Source: Bacillus sp. Marseille-Q1617
Lineage (GTDB): Bacteria > Bacillota > Bacilli > Bacillales > Bacillaceae_B
Direction of reading: 5' to 3'
DNA: 64,000 nt
Assembly (NCBI RefSeq): GCF_903645295.1
Contig: NZ_CAHJXM010000001.1
Coordinates: forward strand, 868,001-932,000
The translations under genes were made by a program, and so were the position numbers. The notes beneath the pieces are model-generated. The model did not search any database and was not told the DNA's origin. It saw only the letters and a program-made list of their open reading frames with translations. The first letter of the stretch is position 1. Every line of letters begins with the position of its first letter. Below, in pieces: positions 32,724 to 41,761 of the stretch.

Positions 32724-33867
32724 AATCTTTTTGAAGGAAATGAAAGACAGTTTTAGGGACAGAAGGACGTTATTTTTAATCGTTCTTCTTCCAATCTTGA
32801 TGATGAGCGGGTTGACTTTTTTCTATGAAAATATGCTTAAAGATGACAAGGGAGATTCGTATACCCTGGCCGTGAATCAGGATGCAGATGAAGAAATCCT
32901 TGCAAGATTTTCTTCCTATGAAAATGTAAAAATCGAAAAGTCGTCCGATCCTGAAAAGATGGTCAGTGACGGCGATGCTCTTGCCGGCCTGATGGTGGCA
33001 TATGATTTCATGGAAACTGTAGAGCAGGGGGAACAAGCAGAGGTAACTGTAGTAGGAGACTCTTTCAGTCAGAAAGCCTCTAGTCTGATTGCCATTGTCA
33101 CCAATGAATTCACCACTCTTGAAAAAGAAATTACGGCACAGCGCCTGGAAGCTCAGGGAACGGAATTGTCTGTAATCCAGCCGTTTACAGTGAAACAGGA
33201 AGAGCTTTCCGAAGACCTCAGTGTCAACATGCTCGCTTTACTGGTTCCACTGATTCTTGCCATCGCGATCGGAATCGGGGCAAGTCCAGCCGCAGCTGAA
33301 TTGTTTGCTGGGGAAAAAGAAAAGAAAACGATGGAAGCCCTGCTTATGACACCAGTCAATCGTTCTACACTCATATTGGCAAAGTGGCTCGCCATCTCCA
33401 CTTTGAGTACAATCATGGGCTTCATCACGTTATTGGTCATGATGATTGAAATCACCTTCTTCACAGAAAAGTTAAAGGAAGCCATTTCCTTCGGGGAAAA
33501 TCTCTATTTGATTGCCGGAATCTCGTTACTCGTCATTTTGGTCTATGCCGTCTTCAATTCTTCCATTTTAATGATCACCAGCATCATGGGGAAAACGGTG
33601 AAGGAAGCGCAAAGCTATTACACTCCCGTTTCAATGCTTTCGATGTTCCCGGCGATGATCATCGGCAGCCTTGGAGTGAATGAACTCGAAGTCCATCACT
33701 TCGCCATCCCAATTTTGAATCTGTTCAGCCAGATGAAAGAGCTGCTGTTTGGAATCGTCGATTATCAGCATTTGGCGATCACGATTTCCAGCAACTTGCT
33801 GGTGATGATTGTCGTCTTCATCATCGGACGCATTCTGTTCATGAAGGATAAATGGGTTCTAAACTAA
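32713..33867 (+). CDS. natB: Na+ efflux ABC transporter permease NatB
   Basis: 384 residues: ABC-2-type permease with one N-terminal helix (RRTLFLIVLLPILMMSGLTF), an extracellular domain of about 140 residues, then five or six helices from about 180. After the second helix lies AAELFAGEKEKKTMEALLMTP, the coupling segment common to ABC-2 exporters. The ATG at 32713 is 9-10 nt after AGGGGGA; 32704 and TTG 32692 are alternatives. A hairpin CAGGGGAGC/GCTCCCCTG (33874-33901) without T-run follows, before the next small gene. Confidence 0.88.
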   Translation: MLRRIFLKEMKDSFRDRRTLFLIVLLPILMMSGLTFFYENMLKDDKGDSYTLAVNQDADEEILARFSSYENVKIEKSSDPEKMVSDGDALAGLMVAYDFMETVEQGEQAEVTVVGDSFSQKASSLIAIVTNEFTTLEKEITAQRLEAQGTELSVIQPFTVKQEELSEDLSVNMLALLVPLILAIAIGIGASPAAAELFAGEKEKKTMEALLMTPVNRSTLILAKWLAISTLSTIMGFITLLVMMIEITFFTEKLKEAISFGENLYLIAGISLLVILVYAVFNSSILMITSIMGKTVKEAQSYYTPVSMLSMFPAMIIGSLGVNELEVHHFAIPILNLFSQMKELLFGIVDYQHLAITISSNLLVMIVVFIIGRILFMKDKWVLN

Positions 33868-33923
33868 GTCTGGCAGGGGAGCGATATCCATAGCTCCCCT
33901 GGTGGAAAAGGAGGATGGTCAAT

Positions 33924-34127
33924 ATGAAAAGAGGGAATAAGATCGCCCTAATTACGTCCTTATTCGTTCTTGTAGGCTTACCGGTTATTTTTACGGCAGT
34001 GTCCTTGATTACCGGTAACTGGAAGTATCTGTTATACAGTCTGCCAGGCTCGTTTACTGCAGGTTTCACAAGTCTTATCGTGACACTGAAGCATATCAAG
34101 GATGATCGTAAAGCGGCAGAGAGATAA
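33924..34127 (+). CDS. Small two-helix membrane protein, 67 aa
   Basis: Starts MKRGNKIALITSLFVLVGLP; two hydrophobic stretches (about 7-27 and 36-56) and a basic C-terminus. RBS GGAGGATGG. It follows natB by 56 nt after a hairpin and may be part of the natAB message. Function unknown. Confidence 0.7.
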   Translation: MKRGNKIALITSLFVLVGLPVIFTAVSLITGNWKYLLYSLPGSFTAGFTSLIVTLKHIKDDRKAAER

Positions 34128-34278
34128 CTTTACTTCTCAAAACAGAACCATTGAAAAGAATTTAAAAGAGAAATAACAACACGAAAAAAGTTGTACTCAT
34201 CCACTCCTCATTTGTTATATAATCTTATAGAATTGAACTGTAAAAAATATACAAAGTAGAATGAAGAGGAGAAACCAA

Positions 34279-35523
34279 ATGAAGTCATCACCAGTATTGG
34301 GGAAAGAACGGATGATTAGCCTTGACATCATCCGCGGTTTTGCTTTATTCGGGATATTCCTGGTGAATATGCCGACGTTCCATTCGCCTGATTTTATGAA
34401 ATCGATGTACGGAATTCCTATGGATTACAGTGGAGTGGACCACTGGATCGATGTGTTTTTTGCATTGTTTGTGGATATGAAATTTTTCACGATTTTCTCT
34501 TTCTTGTTCGGCCTTGGGTTTTATATTTTCATGAGCCGTGCTGAGGAAAAAGGCTTGCGTATGAACAGGCTTTATCTGAGAAGGATCTTTGCCTTGCTGC
34601 TTTTCGGGGCGGCGCACCTGATCGGCCTATGGTTCGGGGATATTCTCCATACGTATGCCATCGCAGGTTTATTGCTTCTTTTCTTCTATAAAAGAAAGAT
34701 CAAGACGATGGTCATCTGGGCGTTCAGTTTATTGTTTGCCATCAATGCATTATTCGCGTTGATGTTTTTGATTCCATCAAGTTTTCTTGAAGCTGCAGAA
34801 ACAGAAGCGATTGCAGGTGCTGCTTACGGCAGCATGGAAGAGTATTTGCATGTTTACGAACATGGCAGCTACCTCGAGTGGGTATCCTACCGCCTAGGAA
34901 CCGAAGTACCGGCGATGCTGGCAAACTTGATCCCGGCTATGTTCCCTGTACTTGCCATGTTCCTATTTGGACTCGCTGCAGGAAAAGCCGGCATCTTCCA
35001 GGACGTAGAAAAGCACCTGACTTTCATTAAGAAAATACGCACATGGTCTTTCGTGAGCAGTATACCCCTTGTGGTGATCCTTGCAATGTATATGACGAAG
35101 GTCTGGGATCTAGGGGTGAAACAGGAAATTGCCGTGCAGGTTTTTACAAGCTTGAGCGGGTTGACCCTTTGCTTCTTTTACATTTCATCCCTCACGCTTT
35201 TATTAAGGAAAGAAAAGTGGCAGCAAAAGCTTCGTCCGCTTGGGTACACAGGTCAGATGGCGCTTACCAATTACCTGATGCAGACGATCATTTCTGTCGG
35301 AATTTTTGTAGGGTTGGGCTTTTACGGAGATGTAAGTCTTTGGTTAGGAACCGTCATCTGCCTCGCCATTTTCTCACTTCAACTGGCATTCAGCACCTGG
35401 TGGCTGAAAAAATTTCGGTTCGGACCATTTGAATGGCTGTGGAGATCATTTACTTACCTCAAACTTCAACCAATGACCAAAAAAGAAAGCACGGTAGACC
35501 CCTCTAAGGAAAAAGCTGTTTAA
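34279..35523 (+). CDS. DUF418 domain membrane protein (YeiB/YxaH-like)
   Basis: 414 residues with about ten membrane segments. The family start is ERMISLDIIRGFALFGIFLVN. The C-terminal half is the DUF418 region (LRPLGYTGQMALTNYLMQT and FGPFEWLWRSFTY). No function is established. The ATG at 34279 follows AGAGGAGAAACC; the ATG at 34261 lies before this site. A TATAAT lies near 34217. Terminator GAACCACTTC/GAAGTGGTTC at 35539-35570. Confidence 0.88.
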   Translation: MKSSPVLGKERMISLDIIRGFALFGIFLVNMPTFHSPDFMKSMYGIPMDYSGVDHWIDVFFALFVDMKFFTIFSFLFGLGFYIFMSRAEEKGLRMNRLYLRRIFALLLFGAAHLIGLWFGDILHTYAIAGLLLLFFYKRKIKTMVIWAFSLLFAINALFALMFLIPSSFLEAAETEAIAGAAYGSMEEYLHVYEHGSYLEWVSYRLGTEVPAMLANLIPAMFPVLAMFLFGLAAGKAGIFQDVEKHLTFIKKIRTWSFVSSIPLVVILAMYMTKVWDLGVKQEIAVQVFTSLSGLTLCFFYISSLTLLLRKEKWQQKLRPLGYTGQMALTNYLMQTIISVGIFVGLGFYGDVSLWLGTVICLAIFSLQLAFSTWWLKKFRFGPFEWLWRSFTYLKLQPMTKKESTVDPSKEKAV

Positions 35524-35538
35524 AAAAGGCATTTGATG

Positions 35539-35572
35539 AGGAACCACTTCTATATAGAAGTGGTTCCTTTCT
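35539..35572 (+). terminator. Intrinsic terminator
   Basis: GAACCACTTC pairs with GAAGTGGTTC around TATATA, then CTTTCTT. Confidence 0.85.
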
Positions 35573-35601
35573 TGAAAAAACGAATTTCCGTAAAATTAAA
35601 T

Positions 35602-35753
35602 TTGCTTTTAGCATCAATACCTGTTATTCTAAGGAAGAATTATTTTTGTTCGGTCTGTAAGGAATGAAAGTATTTAAACTTTTCGCCTTTGATATCTAAT
35701 TGAGCAATAATAGTAATAAAAGTGGACTCGAATCCACGCAGGAGGAAACAATT
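35602..35753 (+). promoter_or_regulatory. Promoter and long 5' leader of cold-shock gene 2
   Basis: TTGCTT (35602-35607), 17-nt spacer, TATTCT (35625-35630), then a leader of about 115 nt nearly identical to those at 18103-18227 and 36444-36569. Confidence 0.75.
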
Positions 35754-35954
35754 ATGCAAGAAGGTACAGTAAAATGGTTTAACGCAGAAAAAGGTTTCGG
35801 TTTCATCGAAATCGAAGGTGGAGAAGATGTATTCGTACATTTCTCAGCTATCCAAGGCGAAGGATTTAAATCTTTAGACGAAGGTCAAAAAGTTACATTT
35901 GACACTGAGCAAGGTCAACGTGGACTTCAAGCGACTAACGTCGTTAAAGCATAA
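35754..35954 (+). CDS. Cold-shock protein, copy 2
   Basis: 66 residues, differing from copy 3 (36570) only at residue 3 (Glu instead of Gln). RNP motifs KGFGFI and VFVHF are present. The ATG at 35754 follows AGGAGG; the longer frame from 35700 covers the leader and is not used. Terminator at 35967-35998. Confidence 0.97.
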   Translation: MQEGTVKWFNAEKGFGFIEIEGGEDVFVHFSAIQGEGFKSLDEGQKVTFDTEQGQRGLQATNVVKA

Positions 35955-35966
35955 TTGCTTTAATAA

Positions 35967-35998
35967 AAAAGGACTCTCATCCGAGGGTCCTTTTTGTT
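35967..35998 (+). terminator. Intrinsic terminator of csp copy 2
   Basis: AAAGGACTCTC pairs with GAGGGTCCTTT around ATCC, followed by a T-run. Confidence 0.92.
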
Positions 35999-36061
35999 TT
36001 GGCAAAAATATACCGGCAGCTTGAACATATACAACGCCCGAACTGCCGGCAATTCCTTCCA

Positions 36062-36274
36062 TTAATTTGAGGCATACTTGACGATGCCATGTACATACAC
36101 AAAGGTATCATTGTGCACACATTCTCTGATCTTGATTTTCCCCTCTTTCTCCAATTCCCTTGCCATTTGCTCGATGTTTTCTCCATCCGCCTTTGAATTC
36201 GCAGGAATTTCTAAAGAAAAGAAATTTCCACGGCTGGCATGGTTACATTCCTTCAGTAATCGATTTTTATCCAT
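36062..36274 (-). CDS. Hypothetical protein, 70 aa, between two csp genes
   Basis: Starts MDKNRLLKECNHASRGNFFS; mixed charged residues, no membrane segment, ends VYVHGIVKYASN. The ATG at 36274 follows AAAGGGGATGGCCCA on the minus strand. I do not recognise a family. It separates two near-identical csp copies. Confidence 0.6.
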   Translation of the reverse strand: MDKNRLLKECNHASRGNFFSLEIPANSKADGENIEQMARELEKEGKIKIRECVHNDTFVYVHGIVKYASN

Positions 36275-36414
36275 TGGGCCATCCCCTTTCCTTCTTTATT
36301 CGACATAAACGACACGTTCCCCTTTAAATACCAATTTCAGGACGGAATTTTACAATCGTTCCTGTTACAACAAGGGTAAATTAGCATTACCTGGAAAACG
36401 GGACTTTCGAACGT

Positions 36415-36569
36415 TTGCTTTTCCCAGTCACACCTGTTATTCTAAGTAAGAATTATTTTTGTTCGGTCTGTAAGGAATGAAAGTATTTAAACTTTTCGCC
36501 TTTGATATCTAACTTGAGCAACAATAGTAATAAAATGTGGACTAAGACTCCACGCAGGAGGAAATAATT
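36415..36569 (+). promoter_or_regulatory. Promoter and long 5' leader of cold-shock gene 3
   Basis: TTGCTT (36415-36420), 17-nt spacer, TATTCT (36438-36443), then the shared leader. Confidence 0.75.
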
Positions 36570-36770
36570 ATGCAACAAGGTACAGTAAAATGGTTTAACG
36601 CAGAAAAAGGTTTCGGTTTCATCGAAATCGAAGGTGGAGAAGATGTATTCGTACATTTCTCAGCTATCCAAGGCGAAGGATTTAAATCTTTAGACGAAGG
36701 CCAAAAAGTTACATTTGACACTGAGCAAGGTCAACGTGGACTTCAAGCGACTAACGTCGTTAAAGCATAA
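36570..36770 (+). CDS. Cold-shock protein, copy 3
   Basis: 66-residue CspB-type RNA chaperone with KGFGFI and VFVHF. The ATG at 36570 has AGGAGG. The nucleotide sequence of copies 2 and 3 is nearly the same through leader and gene, a sign of recent duplication or conversion. Terminator GAGCCCTCC/GGAGGGCTC with T6 at 36787-36817. Confidence 0.97.
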   Translation: MQQGTVKWFNAEKGFGFIEIEGGEDVFVHFSAIQGEGFKSLDEGQKVTFDTEQGQRGLQATNVVKA

Positions 36771-36786
36771 TAGCTTTTGCTGTAAA

Positions 36787-36817
36787 AGAGCCCTCCTGAT
36801 GGAGGGCTCTTTTTTAT
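36787..36817 (+). terminator. Intrinsic terminator of csp copy 3
   Basis: AGAGCCCTCC/GGAGGGCTCT stem, then T-run. Confidence 0.95.
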
Positions 36818-37029
36818 GGGCTTATATCTTTCATTGTAAAAGGATGAGCGAACGTATGATTTTTTGTCGCTTTATTCAAACGAATTCCATTCTTTATAAA
36901 ACTTTTCAGGCTTATTCTGTTGTCAGGTGACAGACAGAAAGCGAGGGGTATAATAGACATAGGCGAACCTTGAGACAATTTAATCGTGAGAAGACTTACA
37001 TAATGCACTAACGCAAGGAGGATGAAAAA

Positions 37030-37704
37030 GTGAACGTCTTAATCGTCGATGATGATCCACATATTCTGCATTTGCTGCAAGTCCACCTTTCAGAGGAGTC
37101 CTATATCGTTCATCCTGCTAAAAATGGCATGGAGGCGCTTGATGTCCTGAAAAAAACAGCTTGTGACATTGCGGTCGTGGATGTGATGATGCCTTATATG
37201 GACGGATTTAACCTAACGAGGGAAATCAGGGAGAAGTATGATATCCCCATCATCCTGTTAACGGCAAAAGGGGAAATCGAGGACAAAGAACGGGGATACC
37301 TTTCAGGAACCGATGATTATCTCGTAAAACCATTCGAGCCTAAAGAGCTGCTGTTCCGCTTAAAAGCCCTGACCCGCAGGTATGATAAACAAGAAGACAA
37401 AGACAAGATCAGGATCGGTGGGATAACGGCGGACAAGAAAAAATATGAAGTCAAGATGGAGGGCAGGACGTTTCTTTTTCCATTAAAAGAGTTTGAGCTT
37501 CTATATTTGTTCATGTCCCGTCCAAACCAGGTGATGTCACGTGATACGCTGATTGAAAGAATTTGGGGAAGCGAATATGAAGGAGATGAGCGGACGGTGG
37601 ATGTCCATGTGAAACGCTTGAGGGAACGTCTTTCCGGACATACAGATGATTTCCGTATCAAGACGGTGCGGGGAGTGGGTTATCTTCTGGAGACGAACCG
37701 ATGA
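37030..37704 (+). CDS. hssR: Haem-responsive OmpR-family response regulator HssR
   Basis: 224 residues: receiver (VDDD at 6-9, phospho-Asp in VVDVMMPYMDGF, Lys in YLVKPFEPKELLF) and winged-helix domain (FPLKEFELLYLFMSRPNQVM, DERTVDVHVKRLRERL). Sequence and gene order fit HssR. GTG start after AAGGAGGATG; stop overlaps hssS start (ATGA). A TATAAT at 36949-36954 is a likely -10. It should bind the direct repeat at 39128-39147. Confidence 0.85.
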   Translation: MNVLIVDDDPHILHLLQVHLSEESYIVHPAKNGMEALDVLKKTACDIAVVDVMMPYMDGFNLTREIREKYDIPIILLTAKGEIEDKERGYLSGTDDYLVKPFEPKELLFRLKALTRRYDKQEDKDKIRIGGITADKKKYEVKMEGRTFLFPLKEFELLYLFMSRPNQVMSRDTLIERIWGSEYEGDERTVDVHVKRLRERLSGHTDDFRIKTVRGVGYLLETNR

Positions 37705-39083
37705 AGTCATTGTATGTAAAATTCACTGTCTATACAATCGGAATCATGCTTCTCAGCGGAATCATTGCGTTCATCCTATCAAATCTCTATTATCAGCAAT
37801 ATTTGAAACCACAGAACGATCAGAAAAATACACGGATCGGTCAAGAAATGGCCGGGTTTATCGAGGATCATCCCGAAATGGGGATGCATGAATATTTAGA
37901 ACATGTCTCCTCTGCCGGTTATCAATTTTATCTGGTGGATGGTGAGTCGGAAGAAGGTACATTCTTTGGGGCTCCTTTCCGTGACAAAGGGCTTGACAGG
38001 TCTGCTCTTGATACTGTAATGAAAGGGGAGGTTTATCACGGAATACAGGATTTTCCCAGTAAAACGTTTGTGACGGGTTTTTTTGCGAATGAATTATCCA
38101 ATACAATAGGGGTGCCAGTCAATCATGATGGGAAAAGATATGCACTTTTCATTCGTCCCGACATAAAACTGCTGTTTAATGAGATGCATCTGTTGTTCGG
38201 CTGGCTGCTGGCATTGACCCTGTTCTTTAGCATTGTACTGATTATCATCGGGACCCGTTATCTGATCAGGCCCATTTCAAAACTTACGAAGGCGACTCAT
38301 TCACTTGCACAGGGGGATTACAACGTGGAAGTGGACCGCTCGCGGCGGGACGAACTCGGTCAGCTTGCAGACAGCTTCCAGCGCATGTCCAAACAGTTGG
38401 AACAACTCGATGAGATAAGGAAGGAATTCATCTCGAACATCTCCCATGATATCCAGTCTCCTTTATCGAATATAAAAGGATATTCGAACCTGTTGAAAAG
38501 TGAAGATCTTTCTTCGGACGAAAAAGCTCAGTATATTTCCATCATGAATGGAGAAATAGACAGGCTGTCAAATTTAACGAAGCAATTGCTTCTCCTTGCA
38601 TCCCTTGATCGAAATGATGACGTGTTGAAGGTGGATACATTCAATGTCTCGGAACAGCTCAAAGCGATCATCGGGCAATATCAATGGAAAATCAGCCAAA
38701 AAGGGATCATGCTGACCTATTCTCTGTCCGATCATGAAATAAAAGGCGATAGGGTGCTTCTCAATACTGTCTGGGATAACCTGTTATCGAATGCGATTAA
38801 ATATAACCGTCCCCATGGAACGATTGATGTCACCGTGGAAAAGCATGGAGGCATGGTTTCAGTCGTCTTCAGGGATACCGGTATCGGAATATCGGAGAAG
38901 GAAAGCGACCGCGTTTTTGACCGGTTTTATCGAGCGGATACTTCAAGGACCAGGACGATTGAAGGGACAGGCCTTGGTTTATCGATCGTTTCCACCATCG
39001 TGAATCTACATGGGGGGAGGGTCCAGCTTGATAGCAAGCCCGGAAAAGGGACCGAATTTACGGTGGAGCTGCCTGTGAAGTAA
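37701..39083 (+). CDS. hssS: Haem sensor histidine kinase HssS
   Basis: 460 residues: membrane helix about 9-30, extracellular sensor about 31-160, second helix about 165-190, HAMP (about 190-245), HisKA with SNISHDIQSPLSNIKGYSNLL, then HATPase_c with N-box NTVWDNLLSNAIKYN, DTGIGI and GTGLGLSIV. All catalytic blocks are present. It overlaps hssR by 4 nt. A terminator (CAGTCAT/ATGACTG, 39094-39114) separates it from hrtB. Confidence 0.88.
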   Translation: MKSLYVKFTVYTIGIMLLSGIIAFILSNLYYQQYLKPQNDQKNTRIGQEMAGFIEDHPEMGMHEYLEHVSSAGYQFYLVDGESEEGTFFGAPFRDKGLDRSALDTVMKGEVYHGIQDFPSKTFVTGFFANELSNTIGVPVNHDGKRYALFIRPDIKLLFNEMHLLFGWLLALTLFFSIVLIIIGTRYLIRPISKLTKATHSLAQGDYNVEVDRSRRDELGQLADSFQRMSKQLEQLDEIRKEFISNISHDIQSPLSNIKGYSNLLKSEDLSSDEKAQYISIMNGEIDRLSNLTKQLLLLASLDRNDDVLKVDTFNVSEQLKAIIGQYQWKISQKGIMLTYSLSDHEIKGDRVLLNTVWDNLLSNAIKYNRPHGTIDVTVEKHGGMVSVVFRDTGIGISEKESDRVFDRFYRADTSRTRTIEGTGLGLSIVSTIVNLHGGRVQLDSKPGKGTEFTVELPVK

Positions 39084-39093
39084 AAGAGGGTGT

Positions 39094-39125
39094 CAGTCAT
39101 GAAAAATATGACTGGCCTTCTTTAT
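39094..39125 (+). terminator. Terminator between hssS and hrtB
   Basis: CAGTCAT (39094-39100) pairs with ATGACTG (39108-39114), then CCTTCTTTATTTG. Confidence 0.7.
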
Positions 39126-39127
39126 TT

Positions 39128-39147
39128 GTTCATCTTCCGTTCATATT
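39128..39147 (+). promoter_or_regulatory. HssR box upstream of hrtB
   Basis: Direct repeat GTTCATCTT-CC-GTTCATATT. The HssR site known from Staphylococcus aureus is two GTTCATATT units 2 nt apart, so this matches in 17 of 18 unit bases. A possible -10, TACTAA, lies at 39168. Confidence 0.88.
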
Positions 39148-39196
39148 CAGGGAGTATTCTGGATTTGTACTAATGTTAAAGGAAGGTGAACAGAGA

Positions 39197-40279
39197 ATGT
39201 TTTCACTGTCATTAAAGGAAATTCGTTTTTACAAAATGAGGTATCTGCTGATTGGGTTCATCCTGTTTTTTGTCGCTTCTCTCGTATTTATCATAAGCGG
39301 ACTTGCGAATGGGCTGTCGACAGACAACGCTTCATCTATCCAGAATATGAAGGCTCATGCTTACTATATCGATGAGGATGCAGAAGCACGGATTGACCAG
39401 TCACGGCTGGAAATCCCGCATGAAACGGCATCTCCAGGGCTCGAACCCCTGGTCTTGCAGATGCGTTCACTCTTAAAGGAAGACAGTGACAAGAATGTGG
39501 ATGTCACCCTCATGGCGGTCAAGTCCGATGGCTTTTTGATGCCTGAAGTGACGGAAGGAAAGTGGCCGCTAAAGTCCACAAATTCCCACGTCATTGCAGA
39601 TATCTCGCTTCAAAAAGAGGGGATTGAAATCGGTGACACGCTCTATGACGAGCAATTTGATAAAAGATTTACCGTTTCCGGATTCACTGATCAACAGACA
39701 TTCAGCCATACGCCTGCTGTGTTCATGGATATTGTTTGGTGGAATGAAATGGTACCGGAGAATCAAAAGAATACAGTGAATGCTCTTGTGTTGGAAAAAG
39801 AAAATCATGAACTTCAGAAAGACGTGAGATCAAATGTTGCAGGCGGAACTTGGACTTCAAAGGACGAAGTAATCGCAGGCATCCCAGGCTATCAAGCTGA
39901 GCAAAGCTCACTATATATGATGCTGGTCTTCCTTGTCGTGATTGCTGTCTTTGTACTGGCCGCTTTCTTCTTTATCATGACGATTCAGAAAATGAACGAA
40001 TTCGGGGTATTGAAGGCAATCGGGGCAAAGAACGGTTTCCTGATCGGTACCACTCTTTTACAGGTGCTGATACTATCCCTCATCAGTATCGGGGCATCAA
40101 TCGGGTTCACTGCTTTAATGCCAAATTGGCTTCCCGGGGACATCCCGTTTGTATTCGATTTACGTCTTATTTTGACATTTTCAGGGGTATTGCTGATTGT
40201 CTCGCTGGCAGGTGCCTTACTATCTGCAGCTAACATCGTGAAAGCGGACCCGCTGACTGCCATGGGGAGGGCTGAATAA
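39197..40279 (+). CDS. hrtB: Haem efflux ABC permease HrtB
   Basis: 360-residue MacB/FtsX-type permease: N-terminal helix (about 10-34, FYKMRYLLIGFILFFVASLV), an extracellular domain of about 210 residues, then three helices with the FtsX motif KMNEFGVLKAIGAKNGFLIG. It moves toxic haem out of the membrane with HrtA. The ATG at 39197 follows AAAGGAAGGTG; the frame extends to 39173. The stop shares one base with the hrtA start. Confidence 0.88.
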   Translation: MFSLSLKEIRFYKMRYLLIGFILFFVASLVFIISGLANGLSTDNASSIQNMKAHAYYIDEDAEARIDQSRLEIPHETASPGLEPLVLQMRSLLKEDSDKNVDVTLMAVKSDGFLMPEVTEGKWPLKSTNSHVIADISLQKEGIEIGDTLYDEQFDKRFTVSGFTDQQTFSHTPAVFMDIVWWNEMVPENQKNTVNALVLEKENHELQKDVRSNVAGGTWTSKDEVIAGIPGYQAEQSSLYMMLVFLVVIAVFVLAAFFFIMTIQKMNEFGVLKAIGAKNGFLIGTTLLQVLILSLISIGASIGFTALMPNWLPGDIPFVFDLRLILTFSGVLLIVSLAGALLSAANIVKADPLTAMGRAE

Positions 40280-40962
40280 TGAAAACATATCCACTGGAAC
40301 TGAGAGAAATCCGCAAAACCTTCAAGGACGGAGAAAAGAAAATCGATGTCCTTCACTCACTATCGTTTAAAGCAGAGAGAGGGAAGCTGACCGCCATACT
40401 CGGGCCGTCTGGATCAGGGAAAAGCACGTTTCTTTCCATTGCGGGTGCACTATCATCCCCTGATGAAGGGGAAATGCTTGTCAACGGTCAGAATATCGTG
40501 CACCTTTCGGATAAACAAAAGACAAATGTAAGGCTCCATTCGATCGGCTATATTTTTCAATCATCCTATCTTATTCCTTATCTCAAAGTGAGAGAGCAGC
40601 TCAAATTGCCCGCTGAACTGGCAGGTAAGTGGAACAGGGAAACGCAATTGCGGGCGGCAGATCTTTTAAAGTCTGTCGGACTCGAGCATCGTGCTGACCA
40701 TTATTCCTATCAGCTGTCGGGAGGGGAGAAACAGAGGGTGGCGATTGCGCGGGCTTTCATGAATGATGCGGGCCTCATCTTGGCGGATGAACCTACAGCG
40801 AGCCTCGATTCCGGCAGGAGTATCGAAATCATCCGTCTCATCTCAAAAGTGGTGAAAGAAAAGCAGAAAGCGGCTGTGATGGTCACACACGATGAGAGCA
40901 TCTTACATTTATGTGATGATATATATGAGATGAAAGACGGTAAGCTAGAAAAAAGAAAATAG
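40279..40962 (+). CDS. hrtA: Haem efflux ABC ATPase HrtA
   Basis: 227 residues: Walker A ILGPSGSGKST (about 39-49), Q-loop YIFQSSYLIPYL, signature QLSGGEKQRVAIARA, Walker B LILADEPTASLD, H-loop VTHDES. This is the MacB/LolD-like class. TAATG coupling to hrtB. Terminator AAAGCTGTGCAGG/CCTGCGCAGCTTT with T-run at 40971-41003. Confidence 0.9.
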   Translation: MKTYPLELREIRKTFKDGEKKIDVLHSLSFKAERGKLTAILGPSGSGKSTFLSIAGALSSPDEGEMLVNGQNIVHLSDKQKTNVRLHSIGYIFQSSYLIPYLKVREQLKLPAELAGKWNRETQLRAADLLKSVGLEHRADHYSYQLSGGEKQRVAIARAFMNDAGLILADEPTASLDSGRSIEIIRLISKVVKEKQKAAVMVTHDESILHLCDDIYEMKDGKLEKRK

Positions 40963-40970
40963 GAAAGGTA

Positions 40971-41004
40971 AAAAGCTGTGCAGGCTCCCTGCGCAGCTTT
41001 TTTC
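40971..41004 (+). terminator. Intrinsic terminator of hrtBA
   Basis: AAAAGCTG-T-GCAGG / CCTGC-G-CAGCTTTT stem, then T-run. Confidence 0.92.
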
Positions 41005-41110
41005 TCTGGAAATATGCATTTTCCATGCAGTTTATAACACACGGCCAGTGGTACAGACTAATAAAAGCAGAATGGGCAGATGCCCTTTTTTAAAAAATGA
41101 AATTAAATGA

Positions 41111-41168
41111 TTGACTAAAATCGATTACAGTTGTAAACTCTAAATATAAGTTGATTACAAATGTAAAC
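41111..41168 (+). promoter_or_regulatory. cop operon promoter with two CopY boxes
   Basis: -35 TTGACT (41111-41116), 17-nt spacer, -10 TAAACT. Two cop boxes: GATTACAGTTGTAAAC (41123-41138) and GATTACAAATGTAAAC (41153-41168), each containing TACA-NN-TGTA. The first covers the -10, the second lies just after the start site. Confidence 0.93.
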
Positions 41169-41187
41169 GAAAGAGAGGTGACATCCT

Positions 41188-41649
41188 TTGCCCAATGAGG
41201 AAAAACCTGAAATCACGGATTCCGAATGGGAGGTCATGCGGGTCGTCTGGGCGCTTGAAGAAGTGACCAGCAAGGAAATAAGCAAAGTCCTTGAAAACAA
41301 AAGAGATTGGAAGCCCGCGACGACCAAGACATTTATTGGGAGACTCGTCAAAAAAGGCATGCTTCAAACGAAAAAATCCGGCAACCGGTTCATCTACACC
41401 GCCGCTGTCAGCGAAGAGGAAAGTTTAAAAACGTTAAAGGCAGGATTATTTCATCACATATGCAGCCGTGCAGTCGGCAAGACGATTGCCGACCTCATCG
41501 GAGAAGCTACCCTAAGTCATGACGACATCGCCATGCTCGAGGAAGTGTTACAAAACAAGAAAAAAAACGCTGTCGAGGAGGTCGCATGCAACTGCGTCCC
41601 CGGCCAGTGCACATGCAAAAAAGATCACGGCATGAACTGCCAGCATTGA
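41188..41649 (+). CDS. copY: Copper-responsive repressor CopY (BlaI/MecI family)
   Basis: 153 residues: winged-helix N-terminus (EITDSEWEVMRVVWALEEVTSKEIS, PATTKTFIGRLVKKGML) and a C-terminal metal site CNCVPGQCTC, the CxC-x4-CxC motif that exchanges Zn for Cu(I) and releases DNA. The start is TTG at 41188, 7 nt after GAGAGGTG; no in-frame ATG exists nearby. It represses the operon through the two cop boxes. Confidence 0.94.
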   Translation: MPNEEKPEITDSEWEVMRVVWALEEVTSKEISKVLENKRDWKPATTKTFIGRLVKKGMLQTKKSGNRFIYTAAVSEEESLKTLKAGLFHHICSRAVGKTIADLIGEATLSHDDIAMLEEVLQNKKKNAVEEVACNCVPGQCTCKKDHGMNCQH

Positions 41650-41761
41650 TTATGGTTTCCTTCGACCGAAGAGGCTTACGGGACGGCAGCGGTAAGCGAA
41701 GACTTCCACGGAAATCAACAGCGGTGGTCAACATTCAAACAAACTTAAGGAGTGTTCAAAA

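Noticed and set aside
35700..35753. Extended cold-shock protein
   Set aside because: The extra residues are the conserved RNA leader; the other two copies start at the equivalent ATG.
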